A stretch of DNA of 64,000 nucleotides, from contig JABVXV010000073.1 in NCBI GenBank assembly GCA_013365325.1, positions 124,001-188,000 on the forward strand, written 5' to 3'. This stretch comes from Dipetalonema caudispina. Lineage: Eukaryota > Nematoda > Chromadorea > Rhabditida > Onchocercidae. The translations under genes and the position numbers were made by a program. Below the pieces are notes generated by a model. That model was not told where the DNA came from. It did not search any database and saw only the letters and a list, made by a program, of their open reading frames with translations. Position 1 is the stretch's first letter, and every line of letters starts with the position of its first letter. This document shows positions 1 to 10,687 of this stretch, one piece after another.

Positions 1-1256
1 TGTGTAATATCGGTGATACCAAGCAAGTTTTTATTGCCTTTTTTTTTTTTTTTTTTCTCATCATTTTTCACGGCTAAGAGTAATGTTGCCAAGTAATTTT
101 TTTTTGTTGTTGGCATACCTAGTAAATCTATCCTTTGCTCCTTATTATTTCAATCAATTGAATAAAACAGAAATCTCCGTTTGAAAAAAAAAAGAAAAAG
201 AAGGAAAAAAAAAAACATTGTCAGTAATCAATGAAAGATATGATTGCGATCATTTTTTCAATCAATGGTTATCTCTTAAATCTAACAATTCCATTTTATT
301 TCTCCCTTCTTTTCTTTTATATCTTTTTGATAAGCTTTGAAGTAGAGCAAATATTAATCGTAAGCTAAGCTAACTGATTTTAGGATTCTAACATTTTTTC
401 TTATTTTCTTATTGCATTTTCGCAAAACAATTGTTGTTTTTGTTTTTGCAAGTTTGGAAGCGTGCTATAGGTGCAATTATTGCTATATATGAGCTCCATT
501 CTTTCCCCTTCGACAAGGCTGTTGCAGAATGTACACTGGTCTAGCTAGCCAAGACGTGAATTATCCATTGATTAACATCATGGCCTATAAACTTTCTACA
601 TTCACAAATGGTTATTTCATCAAAAAAAAAAAAAAAAAAAAATGCCCAGTACTTAAGAAAACTATCATCACTTTATACTTAACATTTCCAACTACCTTTC
701 TTCATTTTCTCTCCGTCTCATTTCACCAAATTTATGATCGTTTATCTTTCTATCTATTCGAACAAAATTAAACACTATTCTATTCTCCTACCTTCAAAAA
801 GATTTTGTACTTTTAGACGTTTTTTTTTCTTTCTCTTAAATATTTTTACTTCTTTCGCAATTTTCATATACTTCACAGCATTTGCATTCATTGAATTGGT
901 TTTGTTTGTGTTAAATAGTTAAAAAGTTTCTCTGTTATTGCCATCTTAATAAATAACCCTACTCTCTAATTTATTTTGTCGAATGTTTTCCAACTACTTT
1001 TCTCTCTTTTGTTTCTTTCACATAGAAAAAAAAATGGGAAGATGTAAAGCCAAAATAGAGAAATGATAAAAATTGGAAAATTTATCATCCATTGCAAATT
1101 AAGATAATTCATGACAAATAAACAATGCAACATAAACAATTGTAGTAAATGTTGAAGAAGTAAGGTCAACCAGCACAAAAGAGTAACAATACTAACATTT
1201 CTTCTCGAATTATCACTTTCATTTGATGTAAATTTTCAGTAATTTATGATTCAAAA
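1..1256. other. 5' intergenic, no gene seen
   Basis: No convincing coding exon is visible. The stretch is AT-rich with poly-T and poly-A tracts, including an A run near 623-641 and T runs near 40-57. Open frames here are short, low-complexity and lack family motifs, so I read them as chance. The right end is probably the promoter or outron of the downstream leucine-rich-repeat gene. Confidence 0.6.
1231..1239 (+). promoter_or_regulatory. Candidate trans-splice acceptor of the LRR gene
   Basis: AATTTTCAG ends 17 bases before the ATG at 1257 and no upstream coding exon with a matching donor is visible. In nematodes a lone TTTCAG this close to the start codon is typically a spliced-leader addition site. 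The role is inferred from position and consensus only. Confidence 0.5.
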
Positions 1257-4200
1257 ATGGTTAAATCACTGTTTAATATATGTTTGGCAGCTGCGTGCCA
1301 GCATAACTTGTATGGATATCTCGCCGATTTACCTACATCTTGCAAGCAACGTTTGCTCGAGTTCTTTAGCTCACATGACCAGGTATTGCATTATACTCAG
1401 TCATAATTATTTATAAATTTTAACCCTTAGACACCTTATCGATGAAGGATTGGAAATGTCAAAAAATGTATTCCAGAAGCTTTAAAATAAATTTGGACCT
1501 TGAATTCAGACTGATCACCACCATGTATCTATCTCCTTCTTCCACCTTTTAGGAAATTCAAATAAGATTTCAAATATTTGTGTCCATCGATCATGTTCCA
1601 TTACACCAAAACTGATCATAATGATTACTTGAATTCGAACAATAATTGCCTGGGAAAAAAATTGTTTTTATCATTAAATCAGACGAAAAGAAGATGGCAA
1701 TCATAGTGCCATCCGTCGATTCATGGAATGTCTTGGTGATTTATATATCTTTTCGTCAAAAATTCTCCCATGAATTGATTCCATTTTCAGTTATTTCTAT
1801 CAGAATGCGCTCAACTTGTCTCGTCACCGTCATTCGGAAGGAATCTTACGGAATTGCGTTTTTATCTGAGCGATCAAGTGACTGATAGTGTTCTAGAAGC
1901 CATTGCAGCTCACAATCGTGCACTTCAACAAATTGCAATCATTTTTTGTCAAAATATCAGTGATAAGTTAACGACTTTATTTCCTTAAAATTCATTCTAA
2001 GTTTGAATTTAATTGGATTCTCAGCGGATGATTTAACATAATTCATCTTAATAGGAATGCTATTGTCTGAAAAGTTCAAAATTCGTTAAATCCCAATTTG
2101 ATTTCAAGAATTTCATTTCCAGTTGGAAATATTTTGTTATTTTTGTAAATGAATAAAGACATAGGAAATTTATCGCAAACATCTGCATGCCTGCGGAGAA
2201 GGAGAAAGAGGGAGAGAGAGAGAATGGATGTTCAGTAAGCATTCTACTGACAACAAGTTTCTAATTTTTGAAATTGTTCTCCATTTCAGGGTATTAGAGC
2301 AATAACAAGTGGACAACGAAAACTGGAGAAATTAGAATTTCGAGCGTTGAAGAAGCTTACATCAAATGGTTTATCACTGATAAAATCCAATTTCTTATAC
2401 ACAGTCGATCTAAGCTCATGCACAATGGTTTGCCTTTAAATGTCCTTGTCAAAACTGTCTTACCAACGCCTTTTAATTTTACCTAAATTTGATATCTGTA
2501 CCTTTCCATTTTTCTACTGCTAAGGGAGAAAGAGTTGGAGTAGCATTGGCGTAGTGGTTTAGAAATGTCATGTTACGCGACAATAGATGGTTCGTCTCTC
2601 CAAGCCCTATGAAGAAAGACAAGATGACGAGTCTGAGTTTGTGCGTTGTGAGGTGCAGTTATTGCGCCTTACCGTGTTTAATTATGCTGTTTAGAGGCAT
2701 TTGTCCGAGGGCTTTAACGAGAATATCATTTATACTTTACTTGGGTAGGGGATAAGTAATACCTGAAGACATTGTTAAATGTCAAATGAATAAGATGGAT
2801 AGCAGGTTACGTCAGCCTGTTTCTCTATTGCTTTAAAAGGGGAATATCATTCTCTTGATGTGTTTTTCTCCATTCTGATAGGTTTTACAGTTTGAGCATC
2901 ATTTGCAGTGTTTCTTGACTTCTGTTAAAATCTATCAATTTCATAAATTTCAATTCAGATTAAAAGTGATGGAATATATCAGCTCGTTTACTTGAATCGT
3001 AATATTCATTGTTTGTATTTGAATAATTGCAGAGGTTAGTGCTTTCAATAATCGAAATAGAATCATTCTGTATGCCTCGTGTTTTAATATTCGGTATTAT
3101 TTCAAAATACTTTCATGTAGATATATACTATTTCATAAATGTTCACTTTAATTCAATTGTTTGACTATCCTTTTTGTTTCCCTGACTGAGTTTCGTCAGT
3201 GAAATTTCAGGTCTAAATGACCAAGCACTTTATGATATCGCACATTATCTCGGGGAAAGATTATCTGTTTTGGAACTGGATTTTTTGCCAAATGTAATCG
3301 ACCCATCTTCTGCACTGTTTTATTTGAGTCGCAACTGTCCAAACATTAAACAGTTATCGCTTTGTCGCTTTTTCGAAGTACTCTTTTGAAGAACTTATTC
3401 GTTGCTTCTAGTTTTTTCCAGTTTTGATATTCCATGAAAAATTTCCAGATTTATTCAACTAGTAATTGAAAATTAAAGAGATGATACTGATTGACCTTAT
3501 CTATTTTTGCTTTTTAAAACCATTATTCATTTAGGTGGAGAGAGAGCTTGCGCTAATGCCTGAATACAGAATTGCTGGTGTTGGACTGCGTGACGTTGAT
3601 TTACACGGTTTGTTTGATTTTTTTACCTTAATCCACCGTTCTCACTTTTATATTCATTCCATTTCTTGCTGTTATCCTTGTCTAGTATTTCCTGATTGGT
3701 AACGAAACCATGAACACAGAATACTCATGTAATGAGCACTGTATTCATAGCTATTCATCTGATATTGGGTTTTATCTACTACTTTATTTCCCGCACAAAT
3801 ACATTCATTTATGTGTTCCCATTTTAGGATAGTTACTACCAGACCTACCAAACGAAATCTCTTGGAATTATTATTGGAGGTAACTTCCTGTCGGACTATG
3901 ACTCGTGATATATATCAAACTGTCATTTTAGGGAATTATTTTTTCACTTTACCTTTGTTACCACCAACGGTAAATAGGATACGCCTGTCAGTATGTGGCG
4001 ATGAGGACGTGAATAGCTTAATCGATCGACTGGAGACATTGCCTCAACTGACGAGTATTCATCTACAGATGAACTGTAAGGAACCGAGCTGGGTAAGCAT
4101 CCAATGATTTTGTTAACTTTATATGATCCGATGGAGATGACCGCACTGCAGACTACTAAACCTTTATGATTTGATTACTTCACTATTAGTTTCCCTATTC

Positions 4201-5885
4201 TTTATCTGCCCTCTCATTTTTCATGGGAACCCTCCTCACTATATATTTTGAACGTTTAGTCATAAAGAAACATCAATTCCTTACCCAAACTGACTATACT
4301 TTACCATTTTATTCTTAGGATTTTGAAAGCACTATGACTGTAACACCATTAAGCATTCATTAATTTCCAATTAACTATTTATTTTCAGCGATGTGTAGAA
4401 GATGCTAATACATTTTTACGCTCCATATTGCCTTATATCGGGAGCAAAATAACACGGCTTCATGTAAGCTTTCAATTCTTCAAATGTCGTATGATTTTAA
4501 AAAACTGTCATCTGTAGCAGTCTTCTAAACTTTTTAATTCTGAATTCCCAAATCTTTACTTTAGTTCATCTTATATATTTCGGAAAATCTCGCGAAAAAG
4601 AACACCTCCTCCTCTTACTATCAATTTTTAGATATCGCTGCCAACGATTATTGATGGTGTTTTCAGTTTGATTACGCAGTGCCTGCCAAATTTAAGTCAT
4701 TTAGCACTTGATGTAAAACACATCAATAACAAGTTGTTGCGACTGTTTTTTGCTGGTTTGTATTTTAATTCCCCCAGATTTTTTAGATACTGATTTCGAC
4801 CAATGGAACTGAGTACTATATCTAGCACAAACCAAAGTTCCCGTGATCCTAACATAATCTTGGAACGCTGCAATTTCAATTTCGATAAATGTAGCATCAC
4901 TTGAAGAATCTCGTTGTTATCCAACATTTTCTCCAAAATTTATAACAAACTTCGTCCCTATTCCAGGGGGAATTCATTCGCCTGGTTCAAGATTACGATC
5001 ACTGAAACTGTGCCGCCTTCGAACAACTTACAGAGCTCTATTTGCAATTGCGCGTGGCGCACATTCAATTACGGTGCATAGTTTTTAAATTTCCTGACCT
5101 ATCTCCAGATACCTTCTGAGTTGCGTTTAGTCTCCTCTCAAGCTTTTCTTTCCGAAATTTGGTTTTATACACACCATAGATAATCTTTAATGATTCAGGC
5201 TTAGGAAATATGATATTTAAGACTTAACAGTTCTATAAAAGGAGCGTCATTAGCAAATCGCTGCTATTAAGCTGAGGAAGTTTTTAGATTTTGTGTTTTA
5301 GGACTTGGAAGTGTCGCATATTCCATGTGTTGATGACCGCTTCCTGGCGTTGTTAGCAGATAATTGCATGGGTTTGAAGAATATTAATTTGAATGGTTGT
5401 AGATATGTCACCGATGAAGGACTTGCTGCACTGGCACGGTGAACTTCGTTTAATTCATAAATTCTACTTCCGAATTTATTTGCTTTTTACGAAATCAAAA
5501 AGTTTTTCTAAGACGCAAAATTAACTTTGAAGATTGGATGCGGGAAATTCCTACTCTTGCGTAGAATAAGAATTTGTATTCATTGAAATTAAATAAAAAA
5601 ACAAAAGTATATCTCTTCCTATTGAATTCTCTTCAGAAATTGCAAAGACACTCTAGTATCGGTTGACTAGATGAATGCAACTTGAAACTAAACTTCAGGA
5701 AGTGCTGCTTAAAAGAAGTGCGAATTCGTGCAACATCATGTACCGATAAATCAATCTATTTATTAGCGCAGTTTTGTCCTGACCTTGAATGGATATCACA
5801 TGCTGATTTCAGCGGACGTCCGAAGTTTAGTGACAAAGCACTGCAGTGCCTCAAAGATTCCTGCGTGCAGAGGGTTATTTGCTGA
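1257..5885 (+). CDS. Leucine-rich-repeat (RNI/AMN1-like) protein, with a frame break in the last exon
   Basis: I join twelve exons: 1257-1382, 1791-1966, 2298-2427, 2959-3034, 3211-3377, 3535-3611, 3828-4092, 4389-4463, 4632-4755, 4967-5073, 5302-5438 and 5637-5885, giving about 570 residues. The protein carries repeats of the cysteine-type LRR pattern (for example LKNINLNGCRYVTDEGL, LYTVDLSSCT), as in F-box/LRR, AMN1 and ZYG11/ZER1 proteins. These usually recognise substrates for cullin ubiquitin ligases. The N-terminal motif LADLPTSCKQRLLEFF resembles a short BC/VHL-type box, but I cannot prove that and see no F-box. Exon 3 needs the acceptor TATTAG rather than the nearby TTTCAG, because the latter brings in a stop. 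Exon 6 needs a weak donor (TT|GTTTGA) to keep frame. The last exon shows a one-base frame slip near 5668. The family assignment is firm at LRR level; the orthologue is not identified. Confidence 0.72.
2530..2760 (+). mobile_element. Candidate decayed tRNA-derived SINE-like element in an intron
   Basis: Inside intron 3 of the LRR gene a GC-richer patch starts with TGGCGTAGTGGTTTAGA (about 2548-2564), which closely matches the RNA polymerase III A-box and D-arm of tRNA genes. About 25 bases on comes GGTTCGTCTCTCC (about 2589-2601), a degenerate B-box. The spacing fits a tRNA head. The stems are not intact, so this is not a working tRNA. The right end is uncertain and I saw no second copy in the window. 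Confidence 0.4.
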
Positions 5886-5890
5886 ATAAA
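5885..5890 (+). terminator. AATAAA polyadenylation signal overlapping the LRR stop codon
   Basis: The stop codon TGA runs directly into ATAAA, so the hexamer AATAAA begins on the last base of the stop. This would give a very short 3' UTR. Use as the poly(A) signal is inferred. Confidence 0.4.
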
Positions 5891-6588
5891 AGAAAACAAA
5901 CTTATTTGTTTCAAAGGAGAATATTGCAAATTATTTCTCCAATCTAACTTGGAAGTTTCTGTCCTAGAAGCTTAAAAACTTTCCAGAACGAAGCAACGGG
6001 ACCATTGTCTTGTGCCTCTTGATCTCCACTAAAAACAGGAAATAGAAAGGATGATTTCAGCTCGGCCTTTTATGTCGTGAATTGCCACACTGAACAACCC
6101 TTCTACCTGCCACCTCAGATAAATTCCAAAAATTGTGCAATATACCAAACTCCCAAAACTACGATTTGTCTTTCTTGTCCTTCATTCTGATTTCATAATT
6201 TATGATAACAAAGTGGAACTCTATCGGAATTAGTTCATTCTTCACAGACTTTCAGAAATTACTTTATTGAAAGGAAAGAAAAGACCTACGTCCGAAAACA
6301 TTCAAAACCCTCATCAAATAGGAATCCGCCGACTTAGGATTAAACAACACAGATATATTGTTAGATTCGGAAAGAGAAAATGTATTTGTTTCATTTTGTT
6401 ATACGAAACAAAACATATTAGTTTCTAGTAGTTTCCAGTAACAGCCACATAGCTCACCATATAAAAAGGAAAAAGCTATTGATTAGAAAAGGAATAAATA
6501 ACCAACAATCATAATATGTGATCGCGGAAACATAAATGTCGAAGAAACAGATAAGCCTGCAGAGTAAAACCATTATCACTTCAGCGAA
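5891..6588. other. Convergent intergenic region between the LRR gene and sgt-1
   Basis: This holds the 3' ends of two converging genes and no further coding signal. A TTTATT on the plus strand near 6262 reads AATAAA on the minus strand and may be the sgt-1 poly(A) signal, about 320 bases past its stop. Confidence 0.5.
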
Positions 6589-8826
6589 CTATTGCGGGGG
6601 CTGCGTACCATTTTCATGCGGTCCATTCCTGTCGTTTTCATTGCTAGGACCTCCTAAGGAATAATTTTGCTGATAATTCGTTCAAGGGATTCCAATATTA
6701 AAGACGATACTGCGTTTTGCGTATCGAGCATACAAAAAAAGAAAGAAAGAAATATCTAATTTCGCAGTTAAATAAAGGAAAACGATACTAACAACTGATA
6801 GCAACTCATTTATTAAATAGATGTAAACGGTGAAATACAAAACCACCTTGGCCCTGGAACTGCTGCCTCAGCTGTTCAACCAAATCTGGATTGGCACTCT
6901 GCATTTGTTGAGCTAACTGAAAGTGAGCAAAAATATTGACACACACCCATTATTCCCGTAATGAAAATGACATCTCGAAACTGATTGGGGAAGCTTGTTT
7001 AGTTTAACTGGACCTTGCAATCACTAATCCATTTTCACTCAATATAAAAGGAAACAACCTGCTGGCCGGCTTCAATAAGATTAGAAACGCCAGCATTTGA
7101 TCCACTGCCGAGAATACCAGTCATCATTTGCGACATCATATTTTGGATATTCGGATCAGACATCAGCTGTCTGGCCATGTTCATCATCGCTGGATTATTC
7201 AGCAGAGCAGTCATATCAGGCATCTGAGAACCAAACAACTGAAAAAAAAAGAATTGTGAAATTCGCCGGCTACGAGCTAAACATTCGGGAAAGAACGACA
7301 GAACTTACCCCAGGACCTTGTCCCTGCCTGAATGATTCTTCCAGCTCTTTCAGTTTATCTTCAGCAATTTTCAGATTGTTTTTGTAGCTTTCTTGTTCTG
7401 GATCCAGCTCTAGCGCTTTTTTGTATGCTTCTACTGCTTGTTCATAACGATTCTGGCAAGACAAAGCCAACCTAAAAAAATTGAAGGAAATTCATCCAAC
7501 TATGTCCACATTCGGATTGTACTGAAGAAACGATGGTTTAATATATCATGATAAATTTTACCCCATTCGTCCGTAAGCTTTACTATATTTTGGATCCAAG
7601 GCCAATGCAGCACGACAATCTTGTATTGCCAGATCATATTGTTCTAGCCGACAGTAAGCTGCTGCACTGAAATGCATGATAAAATCTTTAAGGGAGAAAT
7701 ATACTTCGATTAGGAGGCTCACAAAAAACTTCGGTGCTGTCAATTCATAGTATGTTTTCTAAAATTTAAACTAAAAAATTAAGCAGAAGTTTTAATGCTT
7801 TGTTCCTTCAAAATCTTTTTCTTAAAATATTCAGAAACTTTTTAATAATTACGTTAGCCTTAACCAGACCATTAATATACAATATCTAATGAGAAATGAA
7901 TTACTGAATCATCCTCAGACGTACCGATTGCAAAAGTAAGCTGGATCTTTGTTTAGCTTGATAGCTTCATTGTACTTTAATATCGCATCTTCAAACTGCG
8001 ATGATTTCATCAGTGTATTTCCTTCTTCCTTTAAATTATTCGCTATTTTAATTTCTTCCGCAGTTGGTTTCGGAAAATCACCAATTCCCTGAAAGTTCAA
8101 TGTATCACAGTTTTTATTGAAAGTTCTATGTCCGCAGAGCTTAATTTCATTTTAAGAAAAACTACATAATAAAAACTGGCATATAATTGGAAGATGAGTT
8201 GCGCTGAATTACAGGAAGTCCTGATGATTTTTTTCACGAAAATTAGTTGATTTAAAAATAAAGCATACGGCAGGAAGACCCTCGGCTTCAACGAAGATAT
8301 CCAAAAGAGGTTTCGATGGTTGAAACAAATAACTGGAGTCAGTTATATCAAATGCAGTTTCAAGGCACTGAATAGCCACTGAAAGAATTTTTTCCTATAA
8401 AATTTAACTGGAATTAACGAGATGTGCATAACTATTAATTCCCTCAAGTTTGCGATGACTTGTGAGACATACTGATTACACGACAGTTAAGAAATTAACT
8501 AGGTATGATGGGGAAACTGTTAGTATAACAACTTTAATATTACAAAAATGAGACTATATAATGAATGCAGATTCTGGATGCTATCGTGGGTTTTACTTCC
8601 GAATTACTGCCTATTTTGATCCTACAACCGTATCAGTAAAGACAGACTATAATAAAATATAACAACCTTCAATCCCTTCGACTTGATCAGTTGTGCACTG
8701 TTCACGTGAAATACGTTGACGCAAGAATTGGATGAATGAAACGACGAGATTCTTTTCATCACTAATATCTTGCTTCTTGTGAACTGATTCCGGATTGCTT
8801 GCCGCTGCATCAGCTGAGTCATTCAT
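6589..8826 (-). CDS. sgt-1: Small glutamine-rich TPR co-chaperone (SGT)
   Basis: Eight exons (8667-8826, 8269-8378, 7925-8088, 7562-7666, 7309-7471, 7059-7238, 6844-6916, 6589-6653) close in frame to 339 residues, the usual SGT length. Residues about 1-90 are the dimerisation domain, with the family signature [10 protein letters not shown], which in SGTA binds the Get4/Ubl4 (BAG6) machinery. Residues about 97-210 are three TPR units ([52 protein letters not shown]), the clamp for Hsp70/Hsp90 C-termini. Residues about 235-320 hold the NNP-rich region ([25 protein letters not shown]) and the glutamine-rich tail ([12 protein letters not shown]). It acts in the cytosol in triage of hydrophobic and tail-anchored proteins. 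The start is the first ATG of two in-frame codons, just after TTACAAG, a possible trans-splice acceptor. The last small exon ([13 protein letters not shown], stop TAG) was found by phase. Confidence 0.95.
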
Positions 8827-9579
8827 TCTTGTAATTTTTTTTCTTACGACTCTATACTTCCCAAAATCTGAAAGCATTTCTACTGTAATACATGACTTCA
8901 TTTTTAGGATCTGAAATGATGTCCTTTAAAGTCTAAAAAGTGTACATATAATGCATTAAATGTTTTCACTAATTTGATTACTGTATGTTTAGAATGAAAT
9001 CTGAATTCAGTAAAATTCTTTGAAAAATTTTGTAGATTATATATGGATCAATTGTAAAGTCAATCCACAACGTGAAAAAGGAAAAGCGAAGAGGCAAATG
9101 TACAGCTAGCAACATATCTATCAAGAACAATATAACACATAATATTTTGCCCAAATCAGAAAGTACACGTAAGCACACGTAAAGTGCACAACGCACGCAC
9201 TTACAACACAAACGCACAAATGCAACCCGCCTGAGTGAAGAAGAGTGAAATGTTGAATGCAACTGGTACATCCCACTGATGAGAGACATAAACAAAGGTA
9301 AGTGGAGTGATCATTTGGTAATTCTCGTAAGACTTCTCATAACTAGAATAATTTTCTCTATGGAAGAGAAACATCGCTTATTCATTCATTAATAGGATAA
9401 AACTCAAGTTATAAGCTCATTCAATGCTATTTCAATGAAGCGTGATCACAATGAGCGGTATACATTTTGTAGATGCATTGAACTGATCGTAGAATTGTGT
9501 ATAAACCAACTTAATTTACTTATTGTTCTTGTCTAATAGGTAAAAGATTGATTTTTTTTAAAGTAAACTCCTCTTTTAG
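8827..9579. other. Upstream region of sgt-1
   Basis: This contains the promoter side of sgt-1 and no exon I can support. A minus-strand frame at 8978-9295 has no motif and poor composition. A slightly GC-richer patch lies around 9160-9260 with repeated ACGTAA/GCACAC words. Confidence 0.5.
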
Positions 9580-10037
9580 GTAAGAGGGAAGAAGCTGCAA
9601 TAGGCTTTCATATTCATCTTGAATGTGTGGCTATACTTCCGTATATTTATCAAAAATTTACCCATCATTATAGATGTCTTGCACAAAATATCCATCAGTT
9701 ACTTATCACAACTGAAAAGATGAATTTGAAATGCATAAAATTACTTAGTCGCAACATGAAGCTTCGGTTTTTGTTCCAACCCGGAGATATTGTTCGCAGT
9801 AAGTGCAAGATGGAAATGATATTGCCAGTTCGCTGCGGTTCGAAAGTTTTCCTTAACGACAGGAAAATGGAATGGAACCAATGTCATTTTTAGAGATTTC
9901 ACCAGAAATTTGGGGATCAATTAACCATGGATGTCTCATAACTCACAATGATGAAAATTCTTGCGCTATGCCCCAAGTCTTCCATCGCACCGTTGTTTGT
10001 AGATTCTGTAGCATTATTGTCTAAAAAATCCAAATGA
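9580..10037 (+). pseudogene. Coding-like stretch, possibly a decayed exosome CSL4 (EXOSC1) copy
   Basis: After an acceptor (CTCTTTTAG, ending 9579) a frame runs to a stop at about 9893. It contains LFQPGDIVRSK, which recalls the SFRPGDIV motif of the CSL4 S1 domain, preceded by ITTEK (compare the ATEK of the human protein). In other frames just downstream, pieces read SLTT and ENGM (9850-9875), recalling LTTAENELG, and ALCPKS (about 9963-9980), recalling the MQCPK zinc-ribbon piece. The matches fall in different frames with stops between them, as in a decayed gene. No ATG-led intact model could be built. The identity rests on short remembered motifs and is tentative. It could instead be an unrelated small gene or chance. 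Confidence 0.3.
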
Positions 10038-10687
10038 TTTTTATGCAATAATTTCAACATCTATGAACAATAATAATTTACATCTATTAGTAATACAAGG
10101 ATGTACATCAAAGAAAAATTACTGGAGTTAAATACTACATAAATGGTAAAAAAGGACCGATAAAAATTTGTAGAAGATACATACACGACACATTCACAGC
10201 TAAATAATCACATCATAATATTGCCAAAACGCCAAATATAATTGTTAATAAGATATTGCGTCCTATTAGGTTTACCTTATCCTGACTGAAATACTCTTCA
10301 ACTTATGAAACCAAACTGCTACAATGATGCAGCGTACAACCTATTTTGAATGAAATTACCTCATTAGGTTTTTGTGTTGACATTTTATGCAGGGTTGTTT
10401 GCTTTGTCCGAATAGTTCGTTATTTACAAAGATGAGATAGGTAGTTTGATTCTTTTCATTACTAGCTTCATTGCCAGCCTAACTTCTTGAAAATAAACCA
10501 AATTAAAGCAATGCACATCGTGCTGTCGCTCCGAAACTATATTCAAATACACGTAATATTTTCCAGCTGAAGATTCTTAACACAGAAGCTAGGAAATTAA
10601 TTTGTGTGAGGAATAAAAGATGCAGTTGGATATGTTGCTTCTGTGTTTTTGTTTCTACGCTTAAATTTGAGACTTTCTAAGATGATA
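10038..10687. other. 3' flank of efr-3, no gene seen
   Basis: An AT-rich stretch between the decayed coding-like patch and the stop codon of efr-3. No exon, repeat or RNA structure stood out on reading. Confidence 0.5.

Noticed and set aside
2541..2610. A functional tRNA gene
   Set aside because: A- and B-box-like words are present, but the acceptor, anticodon and T stems do not pair, so only a decayed tRNA-derived element is supported.
2570..2755. 61-codon plus-strand open frame
   Set aside because: It lies within the tRNA-like patch in an intron and has no LRR pattern; it is better explained by that element.
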